35,029 nucleotides of DNA from the NCBI GenBank assembly GCA_934631055.1, contig CAKTXP010000007.1:1-35029 (forward strand), written 5' to 3'. Of the stretch, positions 15,049-22,152 are shown in pieces. This DNA comes from an uncultured Clostridia bacterium. Lineage in GTDB: Bacteria > Bacillota > Clostridia > Christensenellales > Aristaeellaceae. The notes beneath the pieces are model-generated. The model was not told the origin of the DNA, did no database searches, and was given only the letters and a program-made list of their open reading frames with translations. A program made the position numbers and the translations under genes. Each line of letters opens with the position of its first letter. Positions within the stretch are counted from its first letter, which is position 1.

Positions 15049-16353
15049 TTACCGCAAAAGGTCGTCCAGACACTTTCCGTCGATATCATCCATTTCAAAT
15101 CCGAGTATTTTTGCCATCGTCGGCGCTTCATCGACCAGACAGGCTCTCTCCACGACTGCGCCCTTCTTGAACGCTGGTCCGCAGGCAAAGAACGTCGTCC
15201 GATGATCGCGCCATGGCAGTCCGCCGTGCGTTCCCGGCGCAGTTTTGTAATCGCCGGGAGCAGTTTTCGTAAACAACGGTGCGGCAGGATCGTAACCAAA
15301 CGAAAGCGGTTCTTCTCCTTCGATAATGAAATCAAACGGACCGGTCAAATGAAAACGCTCTTTCGCTTCTTCCTTCGTAAAGACATATCCAAGACCATAT
15401 TCTCCGCTGTCTTTCACCTCAAGAAGCAGCTGATACACGTTTTGGCGCAGCGTCTCATCGTCAGGATCTCTCAGCTCGATCCATCCGGAGCCTCCCGTCG
15501 AATGGCAGTACGCATCAAAGGATTCCAAATGACCGTTTTCATCCAGCTTCTGGAAGCCTTTTTCCTGAAAAACGCGGTTGAAATTCAGCACGCGCTTTAC
15601 ATTCGTCTGCCCGTGATCGCCCATCACAATGAAATTGGTATGTTCAAAATCCCCGTAACGACGAATACTCTCCATCAGAACGCCCAATTCGCAATCATGC
15701 TTTTGCAATTGCAGCTTTGCTGCATCATGATCCACGCCCATTTTGTGACGAACTGTGTCCAAATCGCACATTTTAACAAACATGACGTCGGGCTGACCAT
15801 AATCCCGAATAATATCCGGCGACACCGCGTTTGTAAAATCGTCAAAACTGTTGTTCAAAACCTTGTTGCACCCGCAAAGCAGGTAACCGTATTTCCAGAA
15901 ATAACGGTCAAGCACTTCCTTGGAAGTTGCGCTTTCATAAAATGACTGCGGATCATCACCCCGATATCCCATCGGCAGGCACATCGGTAAATTGATATCT
16001 ACATCCGCGCCGTCGGAAACCGGCCAATTGATTAAACAGGTGCTATAACCATGTTCTTTTGCATATTCGGCAAAGAGTTTTCTCTTGACCATGCTTCGTT
16101 TGTTGTACCACGGCACAGGATGGACGCCCGCTTTGACTTGTTCGTTATGCGGGATGCCATGCTTATCCGGATAACATCCCGTCATGATTGACACATGGCA
16201 GGGATAGGTAAACGACGGATAGACCGGCAGCACCTCGCGAACCAGCGCGCCATTTTCAAGCATCCATCCGAAATTTTTAAGCATACGCATATACGCTACG
16301 TCCGTTTCGCACAGCGCGTCGATCATGAACACAAGAAGTTTGTTTTTCTCCAT
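15049..16353 (-). CDS. Type I phosphodiesterase/nucleotide pyrophosphatase-family enzyme
   Basis: Alkaline-phosphatase-superfamily hydrolase of the NPP group, 434 residues, no signal peptide, so probably cytoplasmic. The two-metal site can be read: Asp12 (MIDAL), nucleophile Thr49 in YPSFTYPCH followed by SIMTGCYPDKHGI, Asp199 and His203 (DLDTVRHKMG), Asp246-His247 (MGDHGQT) and His376 (GTHGG). The family cleaves phosphodiester or phosphonate bonds. Its position between the binding protein and the ATPase of the importer suggests it acts on the imported compound, perhaps a glycerophosphodiester or similar phosphorylated molecule (inference). The substrate is unknown. Confidence 0.9.
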   Translation of the reverse strand: MEKNKLLVFMIDALCETDVAYMRMLKNFGWMLENGALVREVLPVYPSFTYPCHVSIMTGCYPDKHGIPHNEQVKAGVHPVPWYNKRSMVKRKLFAEYAKEHGYSTCLINWPVSDGADVDINLPMCLPMGYRGDDPQSFYESATSKEVLDRYFWKYGYLLCGCNKVLNNSFDDFTNAVSPDIIRDYGQPDVMFVKMCDLDTVRHKMGVDHDAAKLQLQKHDCELGVLMESIRRYGDFEHTNFIVMGDHGQTNVKRVLNFNRVFQEKGFQKLDENGHLESFDAYCHSTGGSGWIELRDPDDETLRQNVYQLLLEVKDSGEYGLGYVFTKEEAKERFHLTGPFDFIIEGEEPLSFGYDPAAPLFTKTAPGDYKTAPGTHGGLPWRDHRTTFFACGPAFKKGAVVERACLVDEAPTMAKILGFEMDDIDGKCLDDLLR

Positions 16354-16403
16354 GAATCGTTACATCCTTTTCGACTTATATCTACTGTATGTTCTGAAAC
16401 TCT

Positions 16404-16453
16404 GGGGGACTTGGTTATGCTCTCTTCCCCCAACCGAGGGGAGAGAACATAAC
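16404..16453 (-). repeat. Overlapping inverted repeats between binding-protein and phosphodiesterase genes
   Basis: Two 18-nt arms (16414-16431 and 16436-16453) pair imperfectly around AACC. The left arm's CCCCC can instead pair with GGGGGA at 16404-16409, giving a competing hairpin. The element sits in the phosphodiesterase leader, after the terminator. It could be a repeat element of the genome or a regulatory RNA structure; neither is shown. Confidence 0.45.
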
Positions 16454-16477
16454 ATTTCAGATCATCAAAGAATGCAG

Positions 16478-16513
16478 AAAAAATGGGCTGACGGACTGAT
16501 GCCCGCCAGCCCA
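16478..16513 (-). terminator. Terminator after the solute-binding protein gene
   Basis: On the minus strand, TGGGCTGGCGGG and its partner (stem 16502-16513 with 16484-16494, one mismatch) are followed by six Ts (16483-16478), 24 nt past the stop. An intra-operon terminator here would let the binding protein be made in excess over the downstream transporter genes. Confidence 0.8.
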
Positions 16514-16537
16514 ATAGGTTTTCAAGCAAAAATCGGA

Positions 16538-17773
16538 TTACTCCTGAAGCGCCGCATTGGAGGTCGCAACGCACTCAGCCATCGCGTCCTCAGCAGACAT
16601 GCCGCCAGCAACAGCGGTCGCCGCATCCTTCAGCGCATTACGGACAGCGTAGGAACCGGTAACCGTCGGAAGCGCGCCCGCGATATCCAGATCGGCTTGA
16701 ACCGCGACCAGGGACGGATCCATCTCCGCCGCGAAAGCCGCATACGCTTCGCTCGCTTCGGTCGTGCCGTACGGAGACAGCGCGTTCATCGCCTTCGCCC
16801 ACTCAGTGTTGACTTCCGGCGTAAGGAAATACTTCACGAACATGTAAGCGCCCTTATTGGAATCCTCATCCTTGTTGAATACGATCGGACCACGATCCCA
16901 AGCCGGATACCATTCAGCCTTGTCGCCGCGAACCATCGGCGCAACGGAATACTCAAATCCATCCGGATTGATGTACGGAACGCCCGCGCAGGAACCGAGG
17001 TAGCTCGCAACCAGACCCGCGTTGAAATCGTTAGACCAGTAGTCGCCGGTCGGATTCAGCGCGAAATAGCCAGCTTGGACGTTGTCGCCAAACCACTTCA
17101 GCCATTCCGTCGCTTCGTCCGTGTCGAAAAGCACGCACTTATTCTCCACGTCAATATAGCCAGCGCCAGACTGCATCATCAGCGCCTGCATCATATCGGT
17201 CAGAGAGTCGGCGGCAAAGCCCGCGATGCCCTTCTTCTCGTAGATCACCTTGGAGTTGGCTGCCAGCTCTTCCCAAGTCGTCGGAGCCGTCAGACCCAGC
17301 TCATCATATATGGTCTGATTGATGAAGAAGATCGGACCGGTCGTAACCGCCGGCAGAGCGTACATGCCGCCATCAGCAAAGCCGACGGTTTCTGCCTTGA
17401 TGGAATCCGGAAGGCTGTTGTAGATATCAGCCATGCCAATTTCATCATCAAAGACGTACTTGCTCAGATCGACGACCAGACCGTCCTTCACATAGTCAGC
17501 CGCGGTAGAAGCATAGTTGATGATGATGTTCGGGCCAACGCCGTTAGCAACAGCATTGTAAACACTGTCAAGGAATCCGGAATACGCCTGAGATTCAACA
17601 ACCACCTCATAATCGCTCTGGCTTGCATTGAAGTCAGCAGCGAACTTTTCGAGCGCAGCCTGCTGATCGTTGGTGTATGTGTGCCAGATGGTGACCTGAG
17701 TTGCAGCGCTTGCGCTTGCACAAAGCGCAAAGAGCATGACGGCTGCCGCCATCAGAGCGACAATTTTCCTCAT
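16538..17773 (-). CDS. Extracellular solute-binding protein of the ABC importer (UgpB-like)
   Basis: Captures the substrate for the permeases downstream. It has 411 residues. A Sec signal peptide (1-23, ASA then Ala24) is clear. Mature protein starts TQVTIWHTYTNDQQAALEKF, typical of the family-1 sugar/glycerol-3-phosphate binders. Cys18 is not in a lipobox (preceding residues F-A-L), so it is probably not a lipoprotein, which is unusual for a Gram-positive cell. AGGAGG lies 10 nt before the ATG. It is followed by a terminator and then the phosphodiesterase gene. Substrate is unknown; phosphorylated glycerol derivatives or sugars are the main options. Confidence 0.9.
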   Translation of the reverse strand: MRKIVALMAAAVMLFALCASASAATQVTIWHTYTNDQQAALEKFAADFNASQSDYEVVVESQAYSGFLDSVYNAVANGVGPNIIINYASTAADYVKDGLVVDLSKYVFDDEIGMADIYNSLPDSIKAETVGFADGGMYALPAVTTGPIFFINQTIYDELGLTAPTTWEELAANSKVIYEKKGIAGFAADSLTDMMQALMMQSGAGYIDVENKCVLFDTDEATEWLKWFGDNVQAGYFALNPTGDYWSNDFNAGLVASYLGSCAGVPYINPDGFEYSVAPMVRGDKAEWYPAWDRGPIVFNKDEDSNKGAYMFVKYFLTPEVNTEWAKAMNALSPYGTTEASEAYAAFAAEMDPSLVAVQADLDIAGALPTVTGSYAVRNALKDAATAVAGGMSAEDAMAECVATSNAALQE

Positions 17774-17812
17774 TGTGTGTTCTCCTCCTGCATACTGTCT
17801 TTGTTTATTGGT

Positions 17813-17832
17813 TAAGCGCCCGATTGCGCTTA
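17813..17832 (-). repeat. Hairpin at the end of the FRG-domain gene
   Basis: TAAGCGC and GCGCTTA (17813-17819 and 17826-17832) form a 7-bp stem that includes the FRG stop codon. No T run follows on the minus strand. It could be an operator for the binding-protein gene or a processing site; the 56-nt gap shows no clear promoter. Confidence 0.35.
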
Positions 17833-18645
17833 CTCCCTGTTAGATTTTGTATTGTATTTCGGCCCAAGCGCAGAATATCGGCGCGTGATCCATCTGCATA
17901 CACCATCAAGCCCCGGATAGATCATCCGCTCAGAAATATTGATATAATCCAGCTTATCCCGTATCTCCAGCTTGGTTTCTTTGGGAATGATGATTTTCCG
18001 GCACGGAATATTCTGCTTTTCCAGAATATCCGTCAGCAATACGGCCGGATCGGAAACCACCGAAAACAGCGCGTATTGATTGGCGATACGGTCGATCATC
18101 GACGACGGCTCGAAGAATATCGCATAAGGCTTATCGGAAAGCTCCCTCATCTTTTCAAAATCCGGAACGACTTTTTCAAGCATGCCGACCGTAAAAATGT
18201 TGCTTCCGGTATCGACCAGCTTGCGTTGAAGCGGCGCAGGCATGTATTTTCGGAAATCTGTTACATCCAGACACCAGATGACGCCGTCGCGATCATAGCA
18301 GTTCGTGTCCTCTGTGGCAAAATGCGCCGCGACTAACGGCGAATACGTCCAGTCTAACAGCCTTGTCGGAAGCCCGTGATGCTGCGCCACAGGAAGCAGC
18401 TTCCAGAATCCGGAATAATCCGCCAATTCCGCATAGCCGTATTTTCTGAAACTGCGGAATACCTGAGATTCAAGCGACAAGTCATGACCGCATACCCGGT
18501 TCAGTGACGGAACGAGATTCCACTGCTGGTCTGCCGTGCCGCGATAAATGCGATTATCACGATACCGCATGATTTTTTCATCCCAGACGTCGTCAAAAAC
18601 GACGCGCTGAAGCTCATCCCAGTTATGTATGATTATCTCCTGCAT
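17830..18645 (-). CDS. FRG-domain protein
   Basis: Function unknown; 271 residues. The FRG domain is plain: the name-giving YRG (34-36), QWNLVPSLNR (41-50) and the block QHHGLPTRLLDWT (88-100) followed by SPLVAAHFA. FRG domains occur in single-domain proteins and in fusions, and some are discussed in links to phage defence or ADP-ribosyl-type folds, but no activity can be claimed here. GGAGG 7 nt before the ATG fixes the start. It lies on the same strand and 56 nt upstream of the binding-protein gene, so co-expression with the transporter is possible. No membrane segments seen. Confidence 0.85.
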   Translation of the reverse strand: MQEIIIHNWDELQRVVFDDVWDEKIMRYRDNRIYRGTADQQWNLVPSLNRVCGHDLSLESQVFRSFRKYGYAELADYSGFWKLLPVAQHHGLPTRLLDWTYSPLVAAHFATEDTNCYDRDGVIWCLDVTDFRKYMPAPLQRKLVDTGSNIFTVGMLEKVVPDFEKMRELSDKPYAIFFEPSSMIDRIANQYALFSVVSDPAVLLTDILEKQNIPCRKIIIPKETKLEIRDKLDYINISERMIYPGLDGVCRWITRRYSALGPKYNTKSNRE

Positions 18646-18761
18646 CCGTCATCCTCCGTATGAACCATCCGCATTCCACATTAAACATAATTCACGTTTT
18701 GATCTTCATTCTCCTGCCGAAAAACATAATTTCATTCATCTCTTTTGTAAACTTAACAATA

Positions 18762-19310
18762 TCATTTGCAATACTTTGCAGGACCTTCCTGATAGAGATT
18801 TCCGCCACGCGCGTCAATCGCCACGATAAGCGGCAGATTCTCCACTTGAAGCTCACGTACAGCTTCCGTCCCCAATTCGTCAAAAGCGATTACTTTCGCA
18901 GCTTTTACACACTGGGCAATCAGCGCGCCCGCGCCGCCCGTCGCCGCAAAATAAATGCCGCCATTGCGGCGGATTGCGTCAATGACTTCCTGTCCGCGCT
19001 GTCCTTTGCCGATCATGCCGATCAAACCCAAGTCGCACAGCATAGGCGCATAGGCGTCCATGCGGTAGCTTGTCGTCGGTCCGCAGGATCCGATCGGGTT
19101 GCCCGGCTTCGCCGGACAGGGACCCGCATAGTAGATGACCTGATTTCGGATATCAAACGGCAGCTCTTTTCCTGCTTTGATGAGTTCGCACATCTTTTTA
19201 TGCGCGGCGTCCCTTCCTGTATAAATCGTACCGCTCAGAAATACCGTATCTCCTGCCCGCAAAGACTGAATCTGTTCTTTTAAAAGAGGCGCGTCAATAT
19301 GCTTATCCAC
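18762..19310 (-). CDS. Class I fumarate hydratase (or tartrate dehydratase) beta subunit
   Basis: C-terminal-type subunit of the Fe-S hydro-lyase that interconverts fumarate and malate. It has 182 residues, the normal size for the split form. Conserved blocks are LSGTIYTGRDAAHK, YYAGPCPAKPGNPIGSCGPT and the C-terminal FAATGGAGALIAQ. The start codon is GTG at 19310, chosen because AGGAGG lies 8 nt before it. It follows the alpha gene by 77 nt. Fumarase is favoured over tartrate dehydratase because of its common role, but sequence alone does not separate them. Confidence 0.9.
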   Translation of the reverse strand: MDKHIDAPLLKEQIQSLRAGDTVFLSGTIYTGRDAAHKKMCELIKAGKELPFDIRNQVIYYAGPCPAKPGNPIGSCGPTTSYRMDAYAPMLCDLGLIGMIGKGQRGQEVIDAIRRNGGIYFAATGGAGALIAQCVKAAKVIAFDELGTEAVRELQVENLPLIVAIDARGGNLYQEGPAKYCK

Positions 19311-19366
19311 GCATGGTTCCTCCTCGTTTTCTTGATTAGCAATCGGAAACTTTCGGTCTGCTTTTC

Positions 19367-19396
19367 AAAAAAGACCGACGGTCTGTCTTATAAGAC
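19367..19396 (-). repeat. Two adjacent palindromes with a T run between fumarase subunit genes
   Basis: GTCTTATAAGAC (19385-19396), which contains the alpha stop codon, is followed on the minus strand by GACCGTCGGTC (19383-19373) and then six Ts. The second palindrome has too little loop for a strong stem, so it is at most a weak attenuator. Confidence 0.3.
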
Positions 19397-20230
19397 TGCC
19401 GTTTTATGCCGCGCCGCATGGCATTGCATATTGACAGCGACCGGAAGACCCGCAATGTGCGTAGGCATTTGTTCGATATGTACTGCCAGTGCCGTTGTTC
19501 TTCCGCCCAATCCCTGCGGCCCGATGCCGAGGCGATTGATGCGCTCAAGCATCTCTTTTTCCATTTCCGCAAGCATCGGATCGGGCGACGCTTCGCCGCA
19601 TTCCCGCGTCAGGCTGTGTTTTGCCATGAGCATCGCATATTCTGCCGTTCCGCCGATACCGACACCGACTACGACCGGCGGACATGGATTGCCGCCCGCC
19701 AGACGTACCGTCTCGACGATTGCATTCTTTACGCCTTCAATGCCCTGTGCCGGCGTCAGCATCCACAGACGCGACATGTTCTCCGATCCAAACCCCTTCG
19801 GTGCAGCAGTAATGGCAACATGCTCACCCGGAACGATGCGCATATGGACAATTGCCGGTGTGTTATCCTTTGTGTTGATGCGCGTAAGCGGAGACAAAAC
19901 GCTTGCCCGAAAGCACCCGTCGTGATAGGCGCGTCTGACGCCCTGCTCGATTGCTTCATTGACGTCGCCGCCGACAAAGTGGACATCCTGCCCCACGTCC
20001 ATAAAAATAACAGCCATGCCTGTATCCTGACAAATCGGCATATGCCGTTTCGCCGCAAGTTCGTCATTTTCAATCAGCTGGCGCAGAACTTCTTTTCCGA
20101 AAGGCGATTCTTCGCTCTCAATCCTCTCTCGAAGCAGCCCAAGCACATCATCGCCGATCTCACAGCAGGCGCTCAAAAACAAGTCACAGACTGTCTTTTC
20201 TACCAGACTAACGTCGATCTCTCTCATCAT
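19388..20230 (-). CDS. Class I fumarate hydratase (or tartrate dehydratase) alpha subunit
   Basis: N-terminal-type subunit of the oxygen-sensitive [4Fe-4S] hydro-lyase, a citric-acid-cycle or fumarate-respiration step. It has 280 residues from the chosen start. Cys in PICQDTGMAV and in GGNPCPPVVVG, plus the region AAPKGFGSENMSRL, are typical. The C terminus VNMQCHAARH is the family end. A TTG start eight codons upstream is possible, but GAGAGGA 7-8 nt before the ATG at 20230 decides the start. A consensus-like promoter precedes it. Confidence 0.92.
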   Translation of the reverse strand: MMREIDVSLVEKTVCDLFLSACCEIGDDVLGLLRERIESEESPFGKEVLRQLIENDELAAKRHMPICQDTGMAVIFMDVGQDVHFVGGDVNEAIEQGVRRAYHDGCFRASVLSPLTRINTKDNTPAIVHMRIVPGEHVAITAAPKGFGSENMSRLWMLTPAQGIEGVKNAIVETVRLAGGNPCPPVVVGVGIGGTAEYAMLMAKHSLTRECGEASPDPMLAEMEKEMLERINRLGIGPQGLGGRTTALAVHIEQMPTHIAGLPVAVNMQCHAARHKTAVL

Positions 20231-20277
20231 GGCGGTTTCCTCTCTTGCAGACAAACATCTCTTTTCAACTTAATAAT

Positions 20278-20306
20278 AATATAGCGCATTCGTCGTCGTA
20301 TTTCAA
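20278..20306 (-). promoter_or_regulatory. Fumarase operon promoter
   Basis: On the minus strand, TTGAAA (20306-20301), 17 nt, then TATATT (20283-20278). It is divergent from the promoter of the HTH gene at 20422. Confidence 0.7.
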
Positions 20307-20350
20307 GACTGTGATTTTATTTCCGCTTTCTTTTCCTCTGAATATACAGC

Positions 20351-20379
20351 TTCCATTTTTTCTCTTTTCGGTTTATAAT
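20351..20379 (+). promoter_or_regulatory. Promoter of the XRE-S24 gene
   Basis: A perfect TATAAT (20374-20379) with a weak TTCCAT -35 (20351-20356) at 17-nt spacing. A strong AAGGAGG (20406-20412) lies 9 nt before the ATG. Confidence 0.55.
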
Positions 20380-20421
20380 ATAGAAAATCATAAAAAAGCT
20401 TATTGAAGGAGGCATCTGTTC

Positions 20422-21138
20422 ATGAGCCGTTTGGGTGATTTGATTCTGTTGGAACGCACGCGTCAAAAGCTGACCCGCAAGCAGGTCGCGCGCAAATGCG
20501 GCGTTTCCGAAGGATATATCAAGGACGTTGAAGAAGGTCGTCGTATCATTCAGGACGATCAGGCGCGGCGCATCCTCAAAACGCTGGGAACCAGCCAGAA
20601 AAACGAAGCTGAGTTCTCTCTGGATGAAATCGCTGCGACTGTCGATCTGGGTACGCTCGCTCCGGCTAAGCCTGCGCCCCAACCGAAGGAAGCGCCGAAA
20701 CCCACCCCGATTAAGCCTGTCAGCGCTGAGGAACAAAGCGGCATCTGGCTTGACGCACTCAGCAGCGTGCTTCAGCCTGTTCCGGTCATGAACGCCGGCT
20801 GGATTCAAGTTGCCCGCCGCATGGTTCCGATTCAGGACGGAAAGATCGAAGGCGCAAAACCGGAGCGCGTCGTCTATTTCCAAGCGCCAGACGATTCCAT
20901 GCGCGCCATGCGCATTGAAAAAGGCGATCTTGTCCTTATCGTTCCGCAGGCTCTGCCCGTAGACGGCGCAATCATGCTCGTCGAATACGGCGCGCATCGC
21001 TGTCTGCGCCGCATCCGTCTGCTTGGCGACTCCAAGATTCTCTTGCAGAGCGGCGACCGAGAACTCGACGCACAAGCGATGCATATCAGCGAGATCAAGC
21101 TTGTCGGTCGTGCCGTCCGCATTGAGATCACGCTGTAA
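20422..21138 (+). CDS. XRE-family HTH regulator with degenerate S24 (LexA-like) domain
   Basis: Predicted DNA-binding regulator of 238 residues. The N-terminal XRE helix-turn-helix (about 5-55, KLTRKQVARKCGVSEGYIKD) is followed by a Pro-rich linker (about 80-100) and a C-terminal S24-type fold (about 150-238). The nucleophile is kept as Ser159 (DDSM), and the linker-end Ala125-Gly126 matches a LexA cleavage site. The position of the catalytic Lys holds Arg196 (CLRRIRL against TVKRF in LexA), so self-cleavage is doubtful. It may sense a signal without cleavage, or be inert. Targets are unknown. It has its own promoter and terminator. Confidence 0.85.
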   Translation: MSRLGDLILLERTRQKLTRKQVARKCGVSEGYIKDVEEGRRIIQDDQARRILKTLGTSQKNEAEFSLDEIAATVDLGTLAPAKPAPQPKEAPKPTPIKPVSAEEQSGIWLDALSSVLQPVPVMNAGWIQVARRMVPIQDGKIEGAKPERVVYFQAPDDSMRAMRIEKGDLVLIVPQALPVDGAIMLVEYGAHRCLRRIRLLGDSKILLQSGDRELDAQAMHISEIKLVGRAVRIEITL

Positions 21139-21153
21139 TTTCAGATCTTCTAC

Positions 21154-21187
21154 AAGGAAGTTCCGGACTGACCGAACTTCCTTTTTT
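21154..21187 (+). terminator. Intrinsic terminator of the XRE-S24 gene
   Basis: A 10-bp stem (21154-21163 with 21174-21183), a 10-nt loop and six Ts, 16 nt after the stop. Confidence 0.9.
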
Positions 21188-21226
21188 AGCATCTGACCAC
21201 AATTCTGTTCAGCTTCGAGGTTCTGC

Positions 21227-21964
21227 ATGAATCACTTTCCGTTTGTTTTTCCCCTAACTGAATCCGAAATCGTTCAGCGCCGTTCGCGCATTCTTTCTGC
21301 CCTGTGTGCCTCAGACAAGGGATTCTGCTCTGCGCCAGTCTCCAGCATACGCAAGCAGACGCTCCAGCAGATGTTTCGTCTGTACGACGAATTGTTCCTG
21401 TCCGGTTTTCTTGAGAATTCCTATGGTTCGCTTGACGTTACCCTATCAAATCGGCTGACCAGTTCTGCCGGCAAATTCATCTACACGCGAAACGATCCTT
21501 CCCGCATGCGCCATGCCGAGATCCGCATGTCCGGCGATTTTCTTTTCAGGCTGAATCAGGGACCTTTTTCGCTCAACGGTTTGTCTGCCGCTACCGCGCA
21601 GGAAGCTTTTCTCATCGTATTTGAGCATGAGCTTTGTCACGCTTTAGAAAACGCCCTTTTCGGCTCGACAGGACATTCGTCTCGCTTTTTGAGCCTTGCT
21701 CATGGATTGTTTGGGCATAAGGACACACGGCACAGTCTGCCAACCCGCAAGCAGGAAGCTGCGGCAAACGGACTTTGCGTCGGCATGGATGCGTGTTTCT
21801 ATTATCAGGGCGGCGTTTTGACCGGAACGATCGTTTATATCGGAAAGACTGCAACCGTCATGGTCAAAGACCGCCGCGGCGTCTATCGAGATCGTATAGG
21901 GCAGCGCTACACCAAGTACCGCGTTCCGCCCGAACGGCTCATTTCCATAAAAAATCATCCTTAA
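21227..21964 (+). CDS. SprT-like zinc metallopeptidase
   Basis: Protein of 245 residues with a SprT-type Zn-peptidase core. The metal site HELCH (134-138) is followed by GH150, a likely third ligand, and the region LFLSGFLENSYGSLDVTLSN resembles the start of SprT domains. The family includes the eukaryotic protease Spartan (SPRTN), which removes DNA-protein crosslinks; bacterial SprT-like proteins are poorly characterised. The C-terminal 65 residues have a small beta-rich module (MDACFYYQGGVLTGTIVYIG) that looks KOW/SH3-like. It lies after the terminator of the XRE gene. The ribosome site is weak (GAGG), so expression may be low. Confidence 0.8.
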   Translation: MNHFPFVFPLTESEIVQRRSRILSALCASDKGFCSAPVSSIRKQTLQQMFRLYDELFLSGFLENSYGSLDVTLSNRLTSSAGKFIYTRNDPSRMRHAEIRMSGDFLFRLNQGPFSLNGLSAATAQEAFLIVFEHELCHALENALFGSTGHSSRFLSLAHGLFGHKDTRHSLPTRKQEAAANGLCVGMDACFYYQGGVLTGTIVYIGKTATVMVKDRRGVYRDRIGQRYTKYRVPPERLISIKNHP

Positions 21965-22034
21965 AAACGACTCAGTCGATTAACTTTGTCAATATTGTAC
22001 ATATATTCATTGTTAATTCTCGCATTTTTACTAT

Positions 22035-22063
22035 TTACTGACTTTCTTTGACCATGATATACT
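22035..22063 (+). promoter_or_regulatory. clpB promoter
   Basis: TTACTG (22035-22040), 17 nt, TATACT (22058-22063). The CtsR box lies across the -35 and spacer. Confidence 0.65.
22037..22053 (+). promoter_or_regulatory. CtsR operator of clpB
   Basis: Read on the minus strand it is GGTCAAAGAAAGTCAGT, a good match to the CtsR heptad repeat GGTCAAA-N3-GGTCAAA (second heptad 5 of 7). The core ACTTTCTTTGACC is identical to the site before ctsR. Confidence 0.8.
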
Positions 22064-22104
22064 AACGCCGTCGAAAGACAAAGAATACTTCATGATTCAA
22101 ATGT

Positions 22105-22133
22105 CATCGAGCGGTCATCCGCCGCTCGTGATG
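22105..22133 (+). other. 5' leader hairpin of clpB
   Basis: CATCGAGCGG (22105-22114) pairs with CCGCTCGTGATG (22122-22133) with a 2-nt bulge. It ends just before the AAAGGAGG ribosome site. A stabilising or temperature-responsive role is possible but not shown. Confidence 0.4.
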
Positions 22134-22152
22134 ATAAAGGAGGATGATTTGG

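Noticed and set aside
16325..17815. Long open frame antisense to the solute-binding protein (496 codons)
   Set aside because: The binding protein on the other strand has a clear signal peptide and family motifs.
19367..19396. Strong terminator between the fumarase genes
   Set aside because: The stem beside the T run leaves almost no loop, so a stable hairpin is unlikely.
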